A DNA stretch of 64,000 nt from Cladorhizidae sp. MBARI D1340-BT2 (lineage: Eukaryota; Porifera; Demospongiae; Poecilosclerida; Cladorhizidae), in assembly GCA_028752905.1 (NCBI GenBank), contig JAQNBH010000005.1:7846948-7910947 (forward strand), written 5' to 3'. Position 1 is the first letter of the stretch. Every line of letters begins with the position of its first letter. The notes beneath the pieces were generated by a model. That model made no database searches, was not told the DNA's origin, and was given only the letters and a program-made list of their open reading frames with translations. This document shows, piece after piece, positions 62,101 through 64,000 of the stretch. Made by a program: the position numbers and the translations under genes.

Positions 62101-62425
62101 CAGTCGGAATCCACCTTCGCATAGACAACCCCCTGAACCGAAAAGTTTTGCCCCTGCTCTCCCCAGCAGGAACAAACAGCCGCCCCCAGAATCTGGAAAT
62201 GCAGTTCCTAGTCTCCCCAGTAGGAATCCACCATCATATAAATCGCCCGCCGAACCTGATAATTTGGCTCCATCTCTCCCCAGCAGGAACCCACCTACGC
62301 ACAGACAGCCTTCTGAGCCTCCTGAGAATTTGGGGGCCCCGAGCTTGCCCGGCCGAAACCCTGCCTCTACCAGGCCTGCAGATGCTGGGCCTCCTGCAAG
62401 AATGCTTCCTCCTCCTGTAAATTAA
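10268..62425 (+). CDS. SAM-domain, tyrosine-motif, proline-rich adaptor (22 coding exons, whole gene)
   Basis: Joining 22 exons with GT/AG borders and matching phases gives 3963 nt, 1320 residues plus TAA. Order: SAM domain (about 14-76), basic linker, proline-rich stretch (110-162), acidic tyrosine cluster (167-509), Pro-rich modules (385-434, 525-680), Ser/Lys/Pro-rich region (715-1100), and LPxRN repeats (1103-1300). Known biology: SAM domains oligomerise, phosphorylated YxxP/YDxP recruits Crk/Nck-type SH2 domains, and PxxPxR binds SH3 domains. I therefore infer a cytosolic scaffold in tyrosine-kinase signalling. No signal peptide, transmembrane segment, SH2, SH3 or enzyme motif is visible. 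Closest architectures are SLP-76/BLNK and FYB/ADAP, but orthology is unproven. Small alternative exons may be missed, and a weak donor (GTAAAT, 62417) just before the stop leaves open an extended isoform. Confidence 0.75.
10475..11640. repeat. 71-77-bp minisatellite with 16-18-bp palindrome, 16 copies
   Basis: GGCAGGAATGATTGAGG recurs at about 10487, 10561, 10634, 10705, 10778, 10850 and 10925. It is then exactly 77 bp apart from 11001 to 11540, and a last copy is at 11616. Two subfamilies exist, an early divergent one (GGGTGCAGGGAAGGTGC) and a later homogeneous one (CTTGTGTACAGGTGC). Most later units hold the perfect 18-bp palindrome ATGTAGCCATGGCTACAT, next to TGCATGCATGTACATG. Confidence 0.95.
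11925..12385. repeat. 44-bp minisatellite, about 11 copies
   Basis: The unit holds AGAGTTAGTGTGGCACATGT then CAGTATCATGTCACTGTTATAGCC. Two early copies are internally deleted (around 12010-12070). The rest are nearly identical. Confidence 0.95.
12940..13445 (+). pseudogene. LINE reverse transcriptase (motifs A-C) remnant
   Basis: Three RT landmarks appear in the right order on the plus strand. AVFLDL, then after a one-base shift FSKAFDKPPH (about 12950-12995), is motif A with the catalytic Asp. RVPPGSVLGPLLFTIFTNHL (about 13140-13200) is motif B, usually GVPQGSVLGPLLF. HVDDVVLY (13220-13243) sits where the active-site (Y/F)ADD box should be, keeping both Asp but with His-Val before them. Frameshifts and stops show a dead copy. 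It is probably a jockey/CR1-like clade judged by the PQGSVLGPLLF style, and it is unlike the RT piece at 4430. Its location inside intron 1 makes it neutral to the host gene. Confidence 0.75.
13898..13972. repeat. TG microsatellite
   Basis: (TG)n interrupted by AG and CTG steps, in intron 1. Confidence 0.95.
14195..14257 (+). CDS. Exon 2: middle of SAM domain (aa 29-49)
   Basis: Sixty-three nt, phase 0 to 0, between TTGATTGCAG and GTATGT. It encodes MNLDQFQDQFKANDITGYEL plus Leu, matching the SAM core (l-qYxxxFxxn-IdGxxLL). Confidence 0.85.
14440..14987. repeat. CTC/CCT polypyrimidine tract running into the exon 3 acceptor
   Basis: About 550 nt of almost pure pyrimidine (CTCCTCCTCCCTCTC-like), with a few TACCACTCC words, ending in CTGTCAG. 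It forms a hugely expanded 3' splice-site pyrimidine tract in intron 2. The long proline/serine/leucine frame through it is an artefact of composition. Confidence 0.9.
14988..15040 (+). CDS. Exon 3: SAM helix 4 region (aa 50-67)
   Basis: Fifty-three nt, entering in phase 0 and leaving with two bases (AA), donor GTAAGT at 15041. It encodes RITPDDVKAMNCTDKKK, corresponding to the LteedLkxlGit segment of SAM domains. Confidence 0.8.
15367..15438 (+). CDS. Exon 4: last SAM helix and basic tail (aa 67-90)
   Basis: The acceptor is TTGTTCCCAG. The first G completes Lys67. It encodes AMKKALGTLSGNSISKKTKS plus KKE. AMKKALGTL fits the final SAM helix (RkkIlkaI), and a Lys-rich tail follows. It leaves with AG (phase 2) at GTTTGT. 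Confidence 0.8.
15439..16311 (+). other. Intron 4, left unique part
   Basis: Intron 4 spans 15439-24072. This unique part has a C-run near 15507-15532 and no recognisable gene on either strand. Confidence 0.5.
16312..23392. repeat. 52-bp minisatellite, about 136 copies
   Basis: A 7.1-kb array in intron 4. The unit includes GCATGTGTTCCTGGTCTAGT, then ATACCATAGCTACTACCCAG and TGTGCACTAGAG. Variation is limited to a few sites (AGAGG/AGGGG, GGTCTAG/GGCCTAG/GCTCTAG/GTTCTAG, GTGCAC/GTCCAC). Rare variants occur in pairs 2502-2606 bp apart, revealing a block duplication: CCTGTTCTAG 18241 and 20795; GTTTCCT 18394 and 20948; GGGAAT 18595 and 21201; GGGACAT 18698 and 21304; a 5-bp CATAC-type insertion near 19341 and 21843. 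Confidence 0.97.
23393..23635 (+). other. Intron 4 unique part
   Basis: No gene seen. A short TATATGCGATTGTTGGACC duplication is present at about 23489-23529. Confidence 0.4.
23636..23985. repeat. GGGCTA-rich degenerate repeat
   Basis: GCTAGGGCTAGGGCTTGTGA-like units of about 18-24 bp, with several runs of GGGCTAGGGCTAGGGC, which could form G-quadruplexes. The GGGCTA step resembles a telomere-like variant, but the context is an intron. Confidence 0.85.
24073..24428 (+). CDS. Exon 5: proline-rich region and first tyrosine motifs (aa 91-209)
   Basis: The acceptor follows a C/T-rich tract (23986-24060) and CATGCATAG. The first C completes Ser91. The exon encodes polyproline segments (QAPPPLPDSR, GPPPPLPPSSS, KPLPPPAPF), which are SH3/EVH1/profilin-type ligands. 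Then come EEDLYDDPS (Y167, a YxxP motif), ALDYETS (Y177) and EPSEIY (Y209). The exon ends with one base (G) before a GTGTGTGT donor. That donor is itself part of a TG microsatellite, so its strength may vary with repeat length. Confidence 0.8.
24429..25065 (-). other. Intron 5; possible decayed coding sequence on the minus strand
   Basis: Apart from the TG run at the donor, the minus strand has one frame with only two stops over about 160 codons (about 24940-24470). It includes CPTDCEWDSIPCRLGNVSRL, then IKIMTDGSETEVGMNV and SETCLGTTCGSS. The text looks protein-like but I do not recognise the family. It may be a transposon or gene relic, or chance. Confidence 0.3.
25066..25157 (+). CDS. Exon 6 (aa 210-240)
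   Basis: The acceptor is CCAACCTGCACAG. AC joins the preceding G to make Asp210, completing the EIYD motif across the junction. It encodes CVNDMEGEACPPPILPPHGN then GAASSDEIEQ, ending in phase 0 at GTAAGA. The pyrimidine tract is weak, with (AC)n just upstream. Confidence 0.7.
25176..26735. repeat. 30-bp minisatellite, about 51 copies
   Basis: In intron 6. The unit is CTATGCAGCCAGTTCTCTTT then CCTCTGCTGA. Variants alternate GCTGA/ACTGA and CTTTCC/CTCTCC. Since 30 is divisible by three and the unit lacks stops in some frames, it gives long false open frames on both strands (10-residue repeat AASSLSSADY). The exon 6 frame hits a stop before entering it. Confidence 0.97.
26736..27081 (+). other. 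Intron 6, right part
   Basis: A degenerate repeat around 26855-26950 (GGTGACCTGTTGATATTTAG-like). It ends in TG microsatellites (27051-27078) that directly precede the TTAG acceptor of exon 7. No gene. Confidence 0.5.
27082..27154 (+). CDS. Exon 7: DIYIEG tyrosine motif (aa 241-264)
   Basis: The acceptor is GTGTGTGTTAG and the donor GTAAGG. It encodes DIYIEGDEGNEDMINDSFED then SSNN, an acidic segment with Y243. It leaves with one base (G). Confidence 0.8.
27190..28058. repeat. CCTCT/CTCCTC polypyrimidine array in intron 7
   Basis: About 870 nt of mixed TCCTCC and CTCCT units, ending just before the TCCTCCAG acceptor of exon 8. The opposite strand reads as an endless Glu/Arg/Gly frame, which is not a gene. 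Confidence 0.95.
28065..28136 (+). CDS. Exon 8: DDYLSP motif (aa 265-288)
   Basis: AG joins the previous G to give Glu265. It encodes SDDYLSPFEDDDDDLQEEAA plus ADE, with Y269 as a YxxP motif followed by an acidic run. The donor is GTACAG, phase 1. Confidence 0.8.
28273..28295 (+). CDS. Exon 9: 23-nt microexon (aa 289-296)
   Basis: A strong pyrimidine tract (CTCTCCTTTTTTTTAAG) and a GTGAGT donor flank 23 nt that encode DPPRMESD with the preceding G. It restores phase 0. Confidence 0.65.
28326..29565. repeat. 18-21-bp minisatellite, about 60 copies
   Basis: In intron 9. The units are TTGTTGTCCTCATTGTGTCG plus T (21 bp) and a 3-bp shorter TTGTTGTCCTCTTGTGTCGT-like form. The two forms occur in blocks, and a block of about 230 bp is repeated (about 28700-28870 vs 28950-29100). 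It is open in several frames only because both units keep the frame. Confidence 0.95.
29566..30002 (+). other. Intron 9 unique part
   Basis: No gene recognised between the two arrays. Confidence 0.4.
30003..35770. repeat. 24-bp minisatellite with higher-order structure, about 240 copies
   Basis: A 5.8-kb AT-rich array in intron 9. The unit is TAATATGTTGTTAATGTTGT plus AGTT. Marker variants recur at fixed offsets. The GCG variant lies at 30423, 30826, 31373, 32252, 32799, 33202 and 34313, giving repeated offsets of 950 and 1426. A TTTAATATTTATAG variant is at 33871 and 34982 (1111), matching the GCG pair 33202/34313. Shortened units (TTTAATATTGTTAATG) recur with the same pattern. Confidence 0.97.
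35771..36055 (+). other. Degenerate TTGTTAATG tail of intron 9
   Basis: Diverged fragments of the 24-bp unit, thinning towards the exon 10 acceptor. No gene. Confidence 0.6.
36056..36103 (+). CDS. Exon 10: basic 16-residue exon (aa 297-312)
   Basis: Forty-eight nt, phase 0 to 0, acceptor TACTTAAACAG, donor GTTGGT (weak). It encodes AIRMLKGKFFAHGLTK. Both the open frame and the phase fit, but the donor is poor, so this could be a cassette exon. Confidence 0.5.
36104..36415 (+). other. Intron 10, left part
   Basis: A GTT trinucleotide run (36115-36131). Otherwise nothing recognised. Confidence 0.4.
36416..36715. repeat. About 42-bp tandem repeat, 7 copies
   Basis: In intron 10. The unit holds CTGGAGTGGCAGGAGTCTTG then TGTGCAGTGTGGTGAGGCACT. 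Some copies carry short deletions. Confidence 0.95.
36716..37747 (+). other. Intron 10, right unique part
   Basis: A TG run at about 37169-37190 and a (GTT)n run at about 37659-37688. No gene seen. It ends in a good acceptor, GTGCCCTCCCCCAG. Confidence 0.45.
37748..37767 (+). CDS. Exon 11: 20-nt microexon (aa 313-319)
   Basis: It sits between CCCTCCCCCAG and a consensus GTAAGT donor. It encodes HTGLDP plus two bases (GC). The size is small, but both splice sites are strong and the phase joins exon 12 to give a sensible proline motif. Confidence 0.6.
37841..37866 (+). CDS. Exon 12: 26-nt microexon with a PPRP motif (aa 319-327)
   Basis: The acceptor is TCGGATAACAG and the donor GTAAGT. With the preceding GC it encodes AGSLPPRPT, an SH3-ligand-like stretch. 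It leaves with one base (G). Confidence 0.6.
37867..38138 (+). other. Intron 12 with TG/GCATG-rich start
   Basis: TG and GCATGTG repeats at 37868-37976, then unique sequence ending in GATTATAG. No gene. Confidence 0.5.
38139..38164 (+). CDS. Exon 13: 26-nt microexon (aa 328-336)
   Basis: AG plus the earlier G gives Glu328. It encodes GRGPINEE and ends in phase 0 at GTGAGT. Exons 11-13 sum to 72 nt, so they can be skipped together without a frameshift. Confidence 0.6.
38321..38447 (+). CDS. Exon 14: two DIYD motifs (aa 337-379)
   Basis: The acceptor is CTAATGCTGCAG and the donor GTCAGT, phase 0 to 1. It encodes SDDEGDIYDIVPEEF (Y349) and EEDEEADIYDTGP (Y374) around an acidic spacer. Acidic residues before Tyr and Asp after it are typical of Src/Syk-family substrates and of the FYB/SLP-76 tyrosine sites. 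Confidence 0.85.
38448..39491 (+). other. Intron 14, left part, with dispersed-repeat copies
   Basis: At about 38715-38800 two GCCCCTCCAATTATAACCAC-like segments match the repeat at 7396. Nothing else is recognised. Confidence 0.4.
39492..40665. repeat. 12-bp minisatellite CCTGTAGTTATA, about 97 copies
   Basis: In intron 14. It is almost perfectly homogeneous for long stretches, with a few CCTGCAG, CCCTGTAG and deleted units near the ends and at 40465-40515. It is the purest array in the window. Confidence 0.97.
40818..41140. repeat. About 17-bp repeat CCAATAGCAACCACCCT, about 18 copies
   Basis: Degenerate units of CAATAGTAACCACCCTCC and CAATAGCAACCACCCT, in intron 14. The right flank (GCAGGCAGATTAGAC, then AGTAACCATGGTTCC) resembles 7700-7760, so this array seems to have grown inside a dispersed element. 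Confidence 0.9.
41254..41720 (+). CDS. Exon 15: proline-rich and main tyrosine cluster (aa 379-534)
   Basis: The acceptor is GTTGATGCAG and the donor GTGAGG, phase 1 to 0. A proline/lysine-rich half (KLPPKPKLSAP, PPPDLPPYRKPFPPALPP) is followed by nine Glu and then EIYDEG (Y449), PGYVED (Y459), DVYDVPDE (Y464) and EDIYDTPP (Y509). YDVP and YDTP are the same words used by p130Cas to bind the Crk SH2 domain (known biology). The exon ends in PMPPLPARPSK, which contains a PxxPxR SH3 ligand (526-531). Confidence 0.88.
41721..42484 (+). other. Intron 15
   Basis: Unique sequence with a (CA)n run (42447-42470) immediately before the exon 16 acceptor. No gene. Confidence 0.5.
42485..42670 (+). CDS. 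Exon 16: Pro-rich module (aa 535-596)
   Basis: 186 nt, phase 0 to 0, acceptor CTTGCCACTGCACAG, donor GTCAGT. It encodes NPAFMKKPPTSPPFPPTPKS, PFSKASTTNRSFGSKPP and PMSPPMSPPSPPAPK: proline-directed phosphosites (SP) and SH3-type ligands. It could be skipped in frame. Confidence 0.85.
42671..42999 (+). other. Intron 16, left part
   Basis: Unique sequence with a short duplicated GATTTGGGGGACTAATT (42883-42917). No gene. Confidence 0.4.
43000..43545. repeat. 18-bp minisatellite, about 30 copies
   Basis: In intron 16. The unit CATATCGTATCATCCTAT varies mainly at A/G and T/C positions. A remnant (CATCGTGTCATATCGTCCCA) sits at about 44569-44589. Confidence 0.95.
43546..43907 (+). other. Intron 16 unique part
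   Basis: No gene seen. CTAGCTA-type words are frequent. Confidence 0.4.
43908..44440. repeat. About 88-bp tandem repeat, 6 copies
   Basis: In intron 16. The unit begins CAGTTTCCAGACATTGTTCT and ends CTCCAATGAGCTTGTGT. Copies differ by a GGTGA insertion (about 44060), a 13-bp deletion (about 44300) and a CTTC insertion. Confidence 0.95.
44441..45486 (+). other. Intron 16 unique part
   Basis: Short direct repeats only: ATATCAACACCAAT (44768-44860) and TTTGAAGGAGGAAGCAGCAA (44947, 44980). No gene. Confidence 0.4.
45487..46538. repeat. 40-bp minisatellite with TATA-like word, about 26 copies
   Basis: In intron 16. The unit is AACTGTAGCTGTTGCATTGA then TCTATATAAGGCTTGGTCCA. Early copies are exactly 40 bp. 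From 46020 an 8-bp ACTTATAA insertion appears in some units with higher-order regularity. Confidence 0.97.
46597..46722. repeat. About 17-bp repeat CCCATGGCTTTATATAG, 7-8 copies
   Basis: A short array in intron 16 following the 40-bp array, with variants CTTTATGTAG and TATAGG. Confidence 0.9.
47075..48946. repeat. 54-bp minisatellite, about 35 copies
   Basis: In intron 16. The unit is AAATATAGTATGATATTAGT, then GCACATGAGTAAAGGGTTCC and CTAAATTATATCAC. Since 54 is divisible by three, it reads as an 18-residue repeat (KYSMILVHMSKGFPKLYH) in two long frames separated by a 2-bp deletion near 47630. Changes include both silent (TTA/TTG) and replacement (M/T, S/N) types, with no sign of protein-level constraint. 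Confidence 0.95.
48947..49544 (+). other. Intron 16, right part
   Basis: A compound (CA)n/CAA microsatellite (49055-49160). The rest is unique and C-rich towards the acceptor. No gene. Confidence 0.5.
49545..49796 (+). CDS. Exon 17: Pro-rich module (aa 597-680)
   Basis: 252 nt, phase 0 to 0, acceptor CAATATCTTGCAG, donor GTGAGT. It encodes LVPAKPPLPTLPPTAVGVPL, PPRVPTLDN, KGRIASLGGGGVSSPPPRPP and SELKPVKSKPAPASLPSS: several PxxP cores with basic neighbours. Confidence 0.85.
49797..50345 (+). other. Intron 17, left part with TATC/TA microsatellite
   Basis: TATC and TA repeats at 50040-50298 with repeated GTCCATGCTA...CATGTGGAGTATA words. No gene. Confidence 0.6.
50347..50605 (-). mobile_element. 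Tc1/mariner-type transposase 3' end with terminus
   Basis: On the minus strand 50605-50459 reads LRAAKHHKIAEIIPPEMARR then LMQDSRNLLQMCIANRARHL and DDVIFKTK, stop. This matches the C-terminal end of Tc1/mariner (IS630-like) transposases, where R...RL..Ci...G.Hl.DvIFK is common. About 110 bases further out the sequence CAGGGTGGGGCAGAAAAA (50349), preceded by TA, fits an element terminus at a TA target. The catalytic DDE part is missing, so it is a truncated relic inside intron 17. Confidence 0.6.
50606..51057 (+). other. Intron 17, right part
   Basis: CT-rich patches and a TATAGTATGTATGATA duplication near 50845. No exon fits the phase here. Confidence 0.5.
51058..51160 (+). CDS. Exon 18: short coiled segment and Pro patch (aa 681-715)
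   Basis: The acceptor is CATTGCCTTGCAG and the donor GTATGC, phase 0 to 1. It encodes LEERQLQERLSKLNPSGSSA then KPPPSPFIEKSSSK. LEERQLQERLSKL has heptad-like Leu spacing but is too short to call a coiled coil. Confidence 0.8.
51161..51954 (+). other. Intron 18, left part
   Basis: A (TG)n run at 51873-51899. Otherwise unique, no gene. Confidence 0.45.
51955..53998. repeat. 50-bp and 22-bp GACAGAGA minisatellite
   Basis: In intron 18. The core (about 52023-53400) is a 50-bp unit made of GAGACAGAGATAGAAGCAGA then GAGACAGAGATAGAGAGCTT and CTGTAGCAGA. The flanks (51955-52022 and 53401-53998) are 22-bp GAGACAGAGCTACTGTAGCA-type units. The 50-bp unit looks like a fusion of two diverged shorter units. 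A block of about 190 bp is duplicated at about 53540-53640 and 53740-53830. Confidence 0.95.
53999..54751 (+). other. Intron 18 middle, with long hairpin and C-run
   Basis: Contains the inverted repeat listed separately and a C-run at 54647-54663. No gene. Confidence 0.5.
54342..54429. repeat. Hairpin: 37-nt inverted repeat, 14-nt loop
   Basis: Left arm 54342-54378, right arm 54393-54429. They pair at 34 of 37 positions, with the inner 18 nt (AATCAACTTGAAATTGTA) perfect. The loop is TTCTCTATAATTCG. It resembles a pre-miRNA-sized foldback or a tiny palindromic mobile element. Confidence 0.75.
54752..54855. repeat. 34-bp repeat with GGAATGACATCATTCC, 3 copies
   Basis: Each copy is AATGAGTAATGATAGGAATG then ACATCATTCCACAT. 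The core GGAATGACATCATTCC is a near-palindrome and contains TGACATCA, close to a CRE/AP-1-type site. The third copy has a GGAA insertion. Confidence 0.85.
54856..55636 (+). other. Intron 18 unique part
   Basis: No gene recognised. The short frame at 54828-55106 resembles nothing I know. Confidence 0.4.
55637..58872. repeat. 26-bp minisatellite, about 124 copies
   Basis: In intron 18. The unit is CATATGGAGACCACAGGTGT plus GTGCTA, varying mainly at CATATGG/CATGTGG, TGTGTGC/TGTGCGC and CTACAT/CTGCAT, with scattered 2-bp contractions (GGTGTGCTAC). No phase of the unit contains a stop on the plus strand, so all three forward frames stay open for kilobases. That is a composition effect. Confidence 0.97.
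58873..59423 (+). other. Intron 18, right part
   Basis: A trinucleotide and AATGAT microsatellite at 59030-59152. A CT-rich run (59375-59420) leads into the exon 19 acceptor. No gene. Confidence 0.5.
59424..59945 (+). CDS. Exon 19: Ser/Lys/Pro-rich region (aa 715-889)
   Basis: The acceptor is GTTCTCCTCTTAG and the donor GTAGGT, phase 1 to 1. It encodes TPSFLNAVKLKPVAGKGKSI, a glycine/serine stretch, KISNLMKQFETKGG, NEENEEIEEPSPSPLGSSF and RRIDRKSSVEDLTKKFGGRT. KISKISNLMKQFE and SSVEDLTKKFGG look like short amphipathic linear motifs in otherwise disordered sequence. RRIDRKSS and SVEDL have basophilic-kinase character. Confidence 0.88.
59946..60917 (+). other. Intron 19
   Basis: A TG microsatellite at 60531-60604. 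No gene or conserved element recognised. Confidence 0.5.
60918..61473 (+). CDS. Exon 20: basic Pro-rich region (aa 889-1074)
   Basis: The acceptor is CATTTCCCCACAG. GT joins the preceding A to make Ser. It encodes KVPPRSPSPKPGMKKPP, RPPSAPPPSRPPTKKEAGKS, ARLPPKKPMVGGKPPLEEK, APPWLKKPAEQ and SSSLRKRSSASEPVSQ. These KPP/PPxKP motifs are typical SH3 ligands of scaffold proteins. I chose the donor GTGACA at 61474 over GTTGCA at 61449 because only the former puts the next two exons in an open frame. Confidence 0.82.
61607..61690 (+). CDS. Exon 21 (aa 1074-1102)
   Basis: The acceptor is TTGTTGCTATAAAG after (GTT)n/(CTG)n, the donor GTTAGC. With the incoming AG it encodes RPYRSKDRSISNSETTSTK then DIPNSGSRG. 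The alternative frame is ruled out because it would hit a stop in the next exon. Confidence 0.7.
61768..62425 (+). CDS. Exon 22: terminal exon with LPxRN repeats (aa 1102-1320)
   Basis: The acceptor is GTTGTATCACTAG and the stop is TAA at 62423. Ten units of [LV]Px[RK]N occur: LPDRN, LPSKN, VPGRN, LPSRN, LPNRN, LPSRN four times and LPGRN. Spacers of about 17-20 residues carry PP-EP-x-N/S words (for example HRQPPEPKSFAPA). Six units are exact PxxPxR class II SH3 ligands (PSLPSR, PALPSR, PSLPNR, PSLPGR). DNA of the repeats is diverged, unlike the intronic arrays, consistent with selection on the protein motif. Confidence 0.88.
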
Positions 62426-62940
62426 TTATTAATATATATCACCAGTCTTACAATAGAGCTATTAATGAATTTAATTATGGGGGGGGGTAAGTGGTTAATT
62501 TGACAAGTGGGGCTCGTAAGCTTGTTATTCATTAATTTTGTTGTTGCTTTCAAGTGTGAAAGGGTTGATTGTGTTGCTGTTGTTGTTATTTCTGTAATAT
62601 TTTTCGCATGGAATACCCAAAGGTGCTCACATGCATGTATATGTGAAAGGTGTAACGATTGGGACCACAGGAGAATGTAGGCGTGGCAAGTGCGGTGTAG
62701 ATACAGACTGTACTACTAGTGTGGTTGGTTACCTCCTTGTAATTAGACAAATGAAGTGTCATTCATCAAAGAAGCACATGAATGGATAATGTACACACTT
62801 GTCACAGGACAATCTCAGCAAATGAATATTGGTCTTTTTTCTCTAGCCATAAGGTGCGCGGTGTTGCATTCAAACAGGACTTAGACAATTGCGCAACCAT
62901 GGTTGGTAATTAGCAAAGCCTTACTGTGGGTCTGCTCGCG
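62426..62940 (+). other. 3' UTR of the SAM gene and intergenic interval
   Basis: About 515 nt separate the stop codon from the next TATA box. I see no canonical AATAAA or ATTAAA, only AT-rich words (TTAATATATA, AATGAATTTAATTATGG) that may act as weak signals. CAACCATGGTTG at about 62896 is a perfect 12-bp palindrome upstream of the next promoter. Confidence 0.5.
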
Positions 62941-62977
62941 ATATAAAGGTGTGCGTCTGTCCCCAGCTTCAGTTCTG
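62941..62977 (+). promoter_or_regulatory. TATA box plus initiator core promoter
   Basis: ATATAAAGG begins at 62941, and TCAGTTC with predicted A+1 at 62971 lies about 30 bases downstream, the textbook TATA-to-start spacing. The leader to 63121 has a single ATG, immediately followed by TAG (62978-62983), and then none until the strong start at 63122. Confidence 0.6.
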
Positions 62978-63121
62978 ATGTAGTTTTTTTTGTGTATTAG
63001 TTATTGTTCTGGTTCAAGGGTGCCATAGTGTGTTTGCTACTAGGCTATCTTGGTGAGGTAGTTAGCACCAGCGAGAAGTGGAACTTGTACTGTGTGTGTG
63101 TGTCCATTGCTGGCAAGAAGA

Positions 63122-63250
63122 ATGGCAAAGAGAATCTTAAAGAACCTTCGGAGGACCAAGAGTGCTAGGAACAGTGATCTCTCCAAGTACTCTCCTCACC
63201 GTCGCATATCAGCCAAAGATATTCTTCTTGGACGAGCATGCTCAACTAGT
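63122..63250 (+). CDS. First coding exon of a downstream gene, unknown basic protein (partial)
   Basis: ATG at 63122 has A at -3 and G at +4. The exon encodes MAKRILKNLRRTKSARNSDL then SKYSPHRRISAKDILLGRAC and STS, ending at GTGAGT (63251) in phase 0. The peptide is strongly basic with RxxS-type sites. I do not recognise the family. It could be the disordered N terminus of a larger protein. Without splicing the frame ends at 63286. The remainder lies beyond the tandem array, outside the window. Confidence 0.5.
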
Positions 63251-63404
63251 GTGAGTTGTGCATGTGCTGGTGCGCAGCTGCAATGATGAACTTGGAGCCA
63301 TACGCGGCAAGGCTGTGTCGAGGCAGTGCAGTTGTCAGCAGCTGGCTCTGTGCCATGGTAGCTAGGGACATTCTGGTCATTTGCCTCATCAGTGCAATGC
63401 TGTC

Positions 63405-64000
63405 CATACTGGTCTGGTCTGATGTGGGCCACACTGGTCTGGTCTGGTCTGATGTGGCCCACACTGGTCTGGTCTGATCTGGTGTGGGCCACACTGGCCT
63501 GGTCTGATCTGGTGTGGCCCACACTGGTCTGGTCTGGTCTGGTGTGGCCCACACTGGTCTGGTCTGGTCTGATGTGGCCCACACTGGTCTGGTCTGATCT
63601 GGTGTGGCCCACACTGGTCTGGTCTGGTCTGGTGTGGCCCACACTGGCCTGGTCTGATCTGGTGTGGCCCACACTGGTCTGGTCTGGTCTGGTGTGGCCC
63701 ACACTGGCCTGGTCTGTGGCCCACACTGGTCTGGTCTGATCTGGTGTGGCCCACACTGGTCTGGTCTGGTCTGGTGTGGCCCACACTGGCCTGGTCTGAT
63801 CTGGTGTGGCCCACACTGGTCTGGTCTGGTCTGATGTGGCCCACACTGGTCTGGTCTGGTCTGGTGTGGCCCACACTGGCCTGGTCTGTGGCCCACACTG
63901 GTCTGGTCTGATCTGGTGTGGCCCACACTGGTCTGGTCTGGTCTGGTGTGGCCCACACTGGCCTGGTCTGATCTGGTGTGGCCCACACTGGTCTGGTCTG
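63405..64000. repeat. 30-bp minisatellite, about 20 copies, runs off the window
   Basis: The unit is GGTGTGGCCCACACTGGTCT then GGTCTGATCT, with GATCTGG/GGTCTGG and GGCCTGG variants and two shortened units at about 63712 and 63888. GTGTGGCCCACAC is a 13-bp near-perfect palindrome (centre C), so each unit can fold back. It is probably in intron 1 of the downstream gene. Confidence 0.95.

Noticed and set aside
63196..63988. 226- and 246-codon minus-strand frames with DQTRPVWATP repeats
   Set aside because: 30-bp array, divisible by three; composition only.

Overview
This is nuclear DNA from an animal. The coding parts are short exons with GT/AG splice sites separated by introns of up to about 8.6 kb. 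The window also holds decayed LINE, hAT and Tc1/mariner pieces and a great deal of simple and tandem repeat. The reconstructed protein is a phosphotyrosine/SH3-type scaffold, which points to a metazoan, probably an invertebrate. I cannot place the phylum from sequence alone; a sponge or other early-branching animal is only a guess.

One plus-strand gene occupies most of the window (10268 to 62425). I joined 22 coding exons whose splice phases all agree. Together they give 3963 nt, that is 1320 codons plus a TAA stop. The predicted protein has an N-terminal SAM domain (about residues 14-76). A proline-rich and acidic middle carries tyrosine motifs of the YDxP / IYD type (Y167, Y177, Y209, Y243, Y269, Y349, Y374, Y449, Y459, Y464, Y509). 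A long basic, Ser/Pro/Lys-rich region follows, and the C terminus has ten degenerate LPxRN repeats, six of which are exact PxxPxR class II SH3 ligands. The architecture recalls cytosolic adaptors such as SLP-76/BLNK (SAM, tyrosines, proline-rich), FYB/ADAP (IYD motifs) and p130Cas (YDxP). No SH2 or SH3 domain is visible, and I do not assign orthology.

A second gene seems to start at the right edge. A TATA box (62941) and a well-spaced initiator (A+1 at 62971) precede a short basic first coding exon (63122-63250) with a strong start context and a GTGAGT donor. The rest lies outside the window.

Upstream of the SAM gene (1-10227) lie repeats and relics: a LINE endonuclease piece ending in a 46-bp minisatellite, an hAT-like fragment, a LINE reverse-transcriptase piece, and a tRNA-derived SINE-like repeat. 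A second LINE RT relic is in intron 1, and a Tc1/mariner 3' end is in intron 17.

The striking property of the window is tandem repetition. Adding my own array boundaries gives roughly 33 kb, about half of the window. Most long introns carry an array of their own with its own unit (12, 15-18, 24, 26, 30, 40, 42, 44, 50, 52, 54, 77, 88 bp). Two large arrays, 52-bp (about 136 copies) and 24-bp (about 240 copies), show clear internal block duplications. Most long open frames in the window are stop-free tandem arrays inside introns, not genes.
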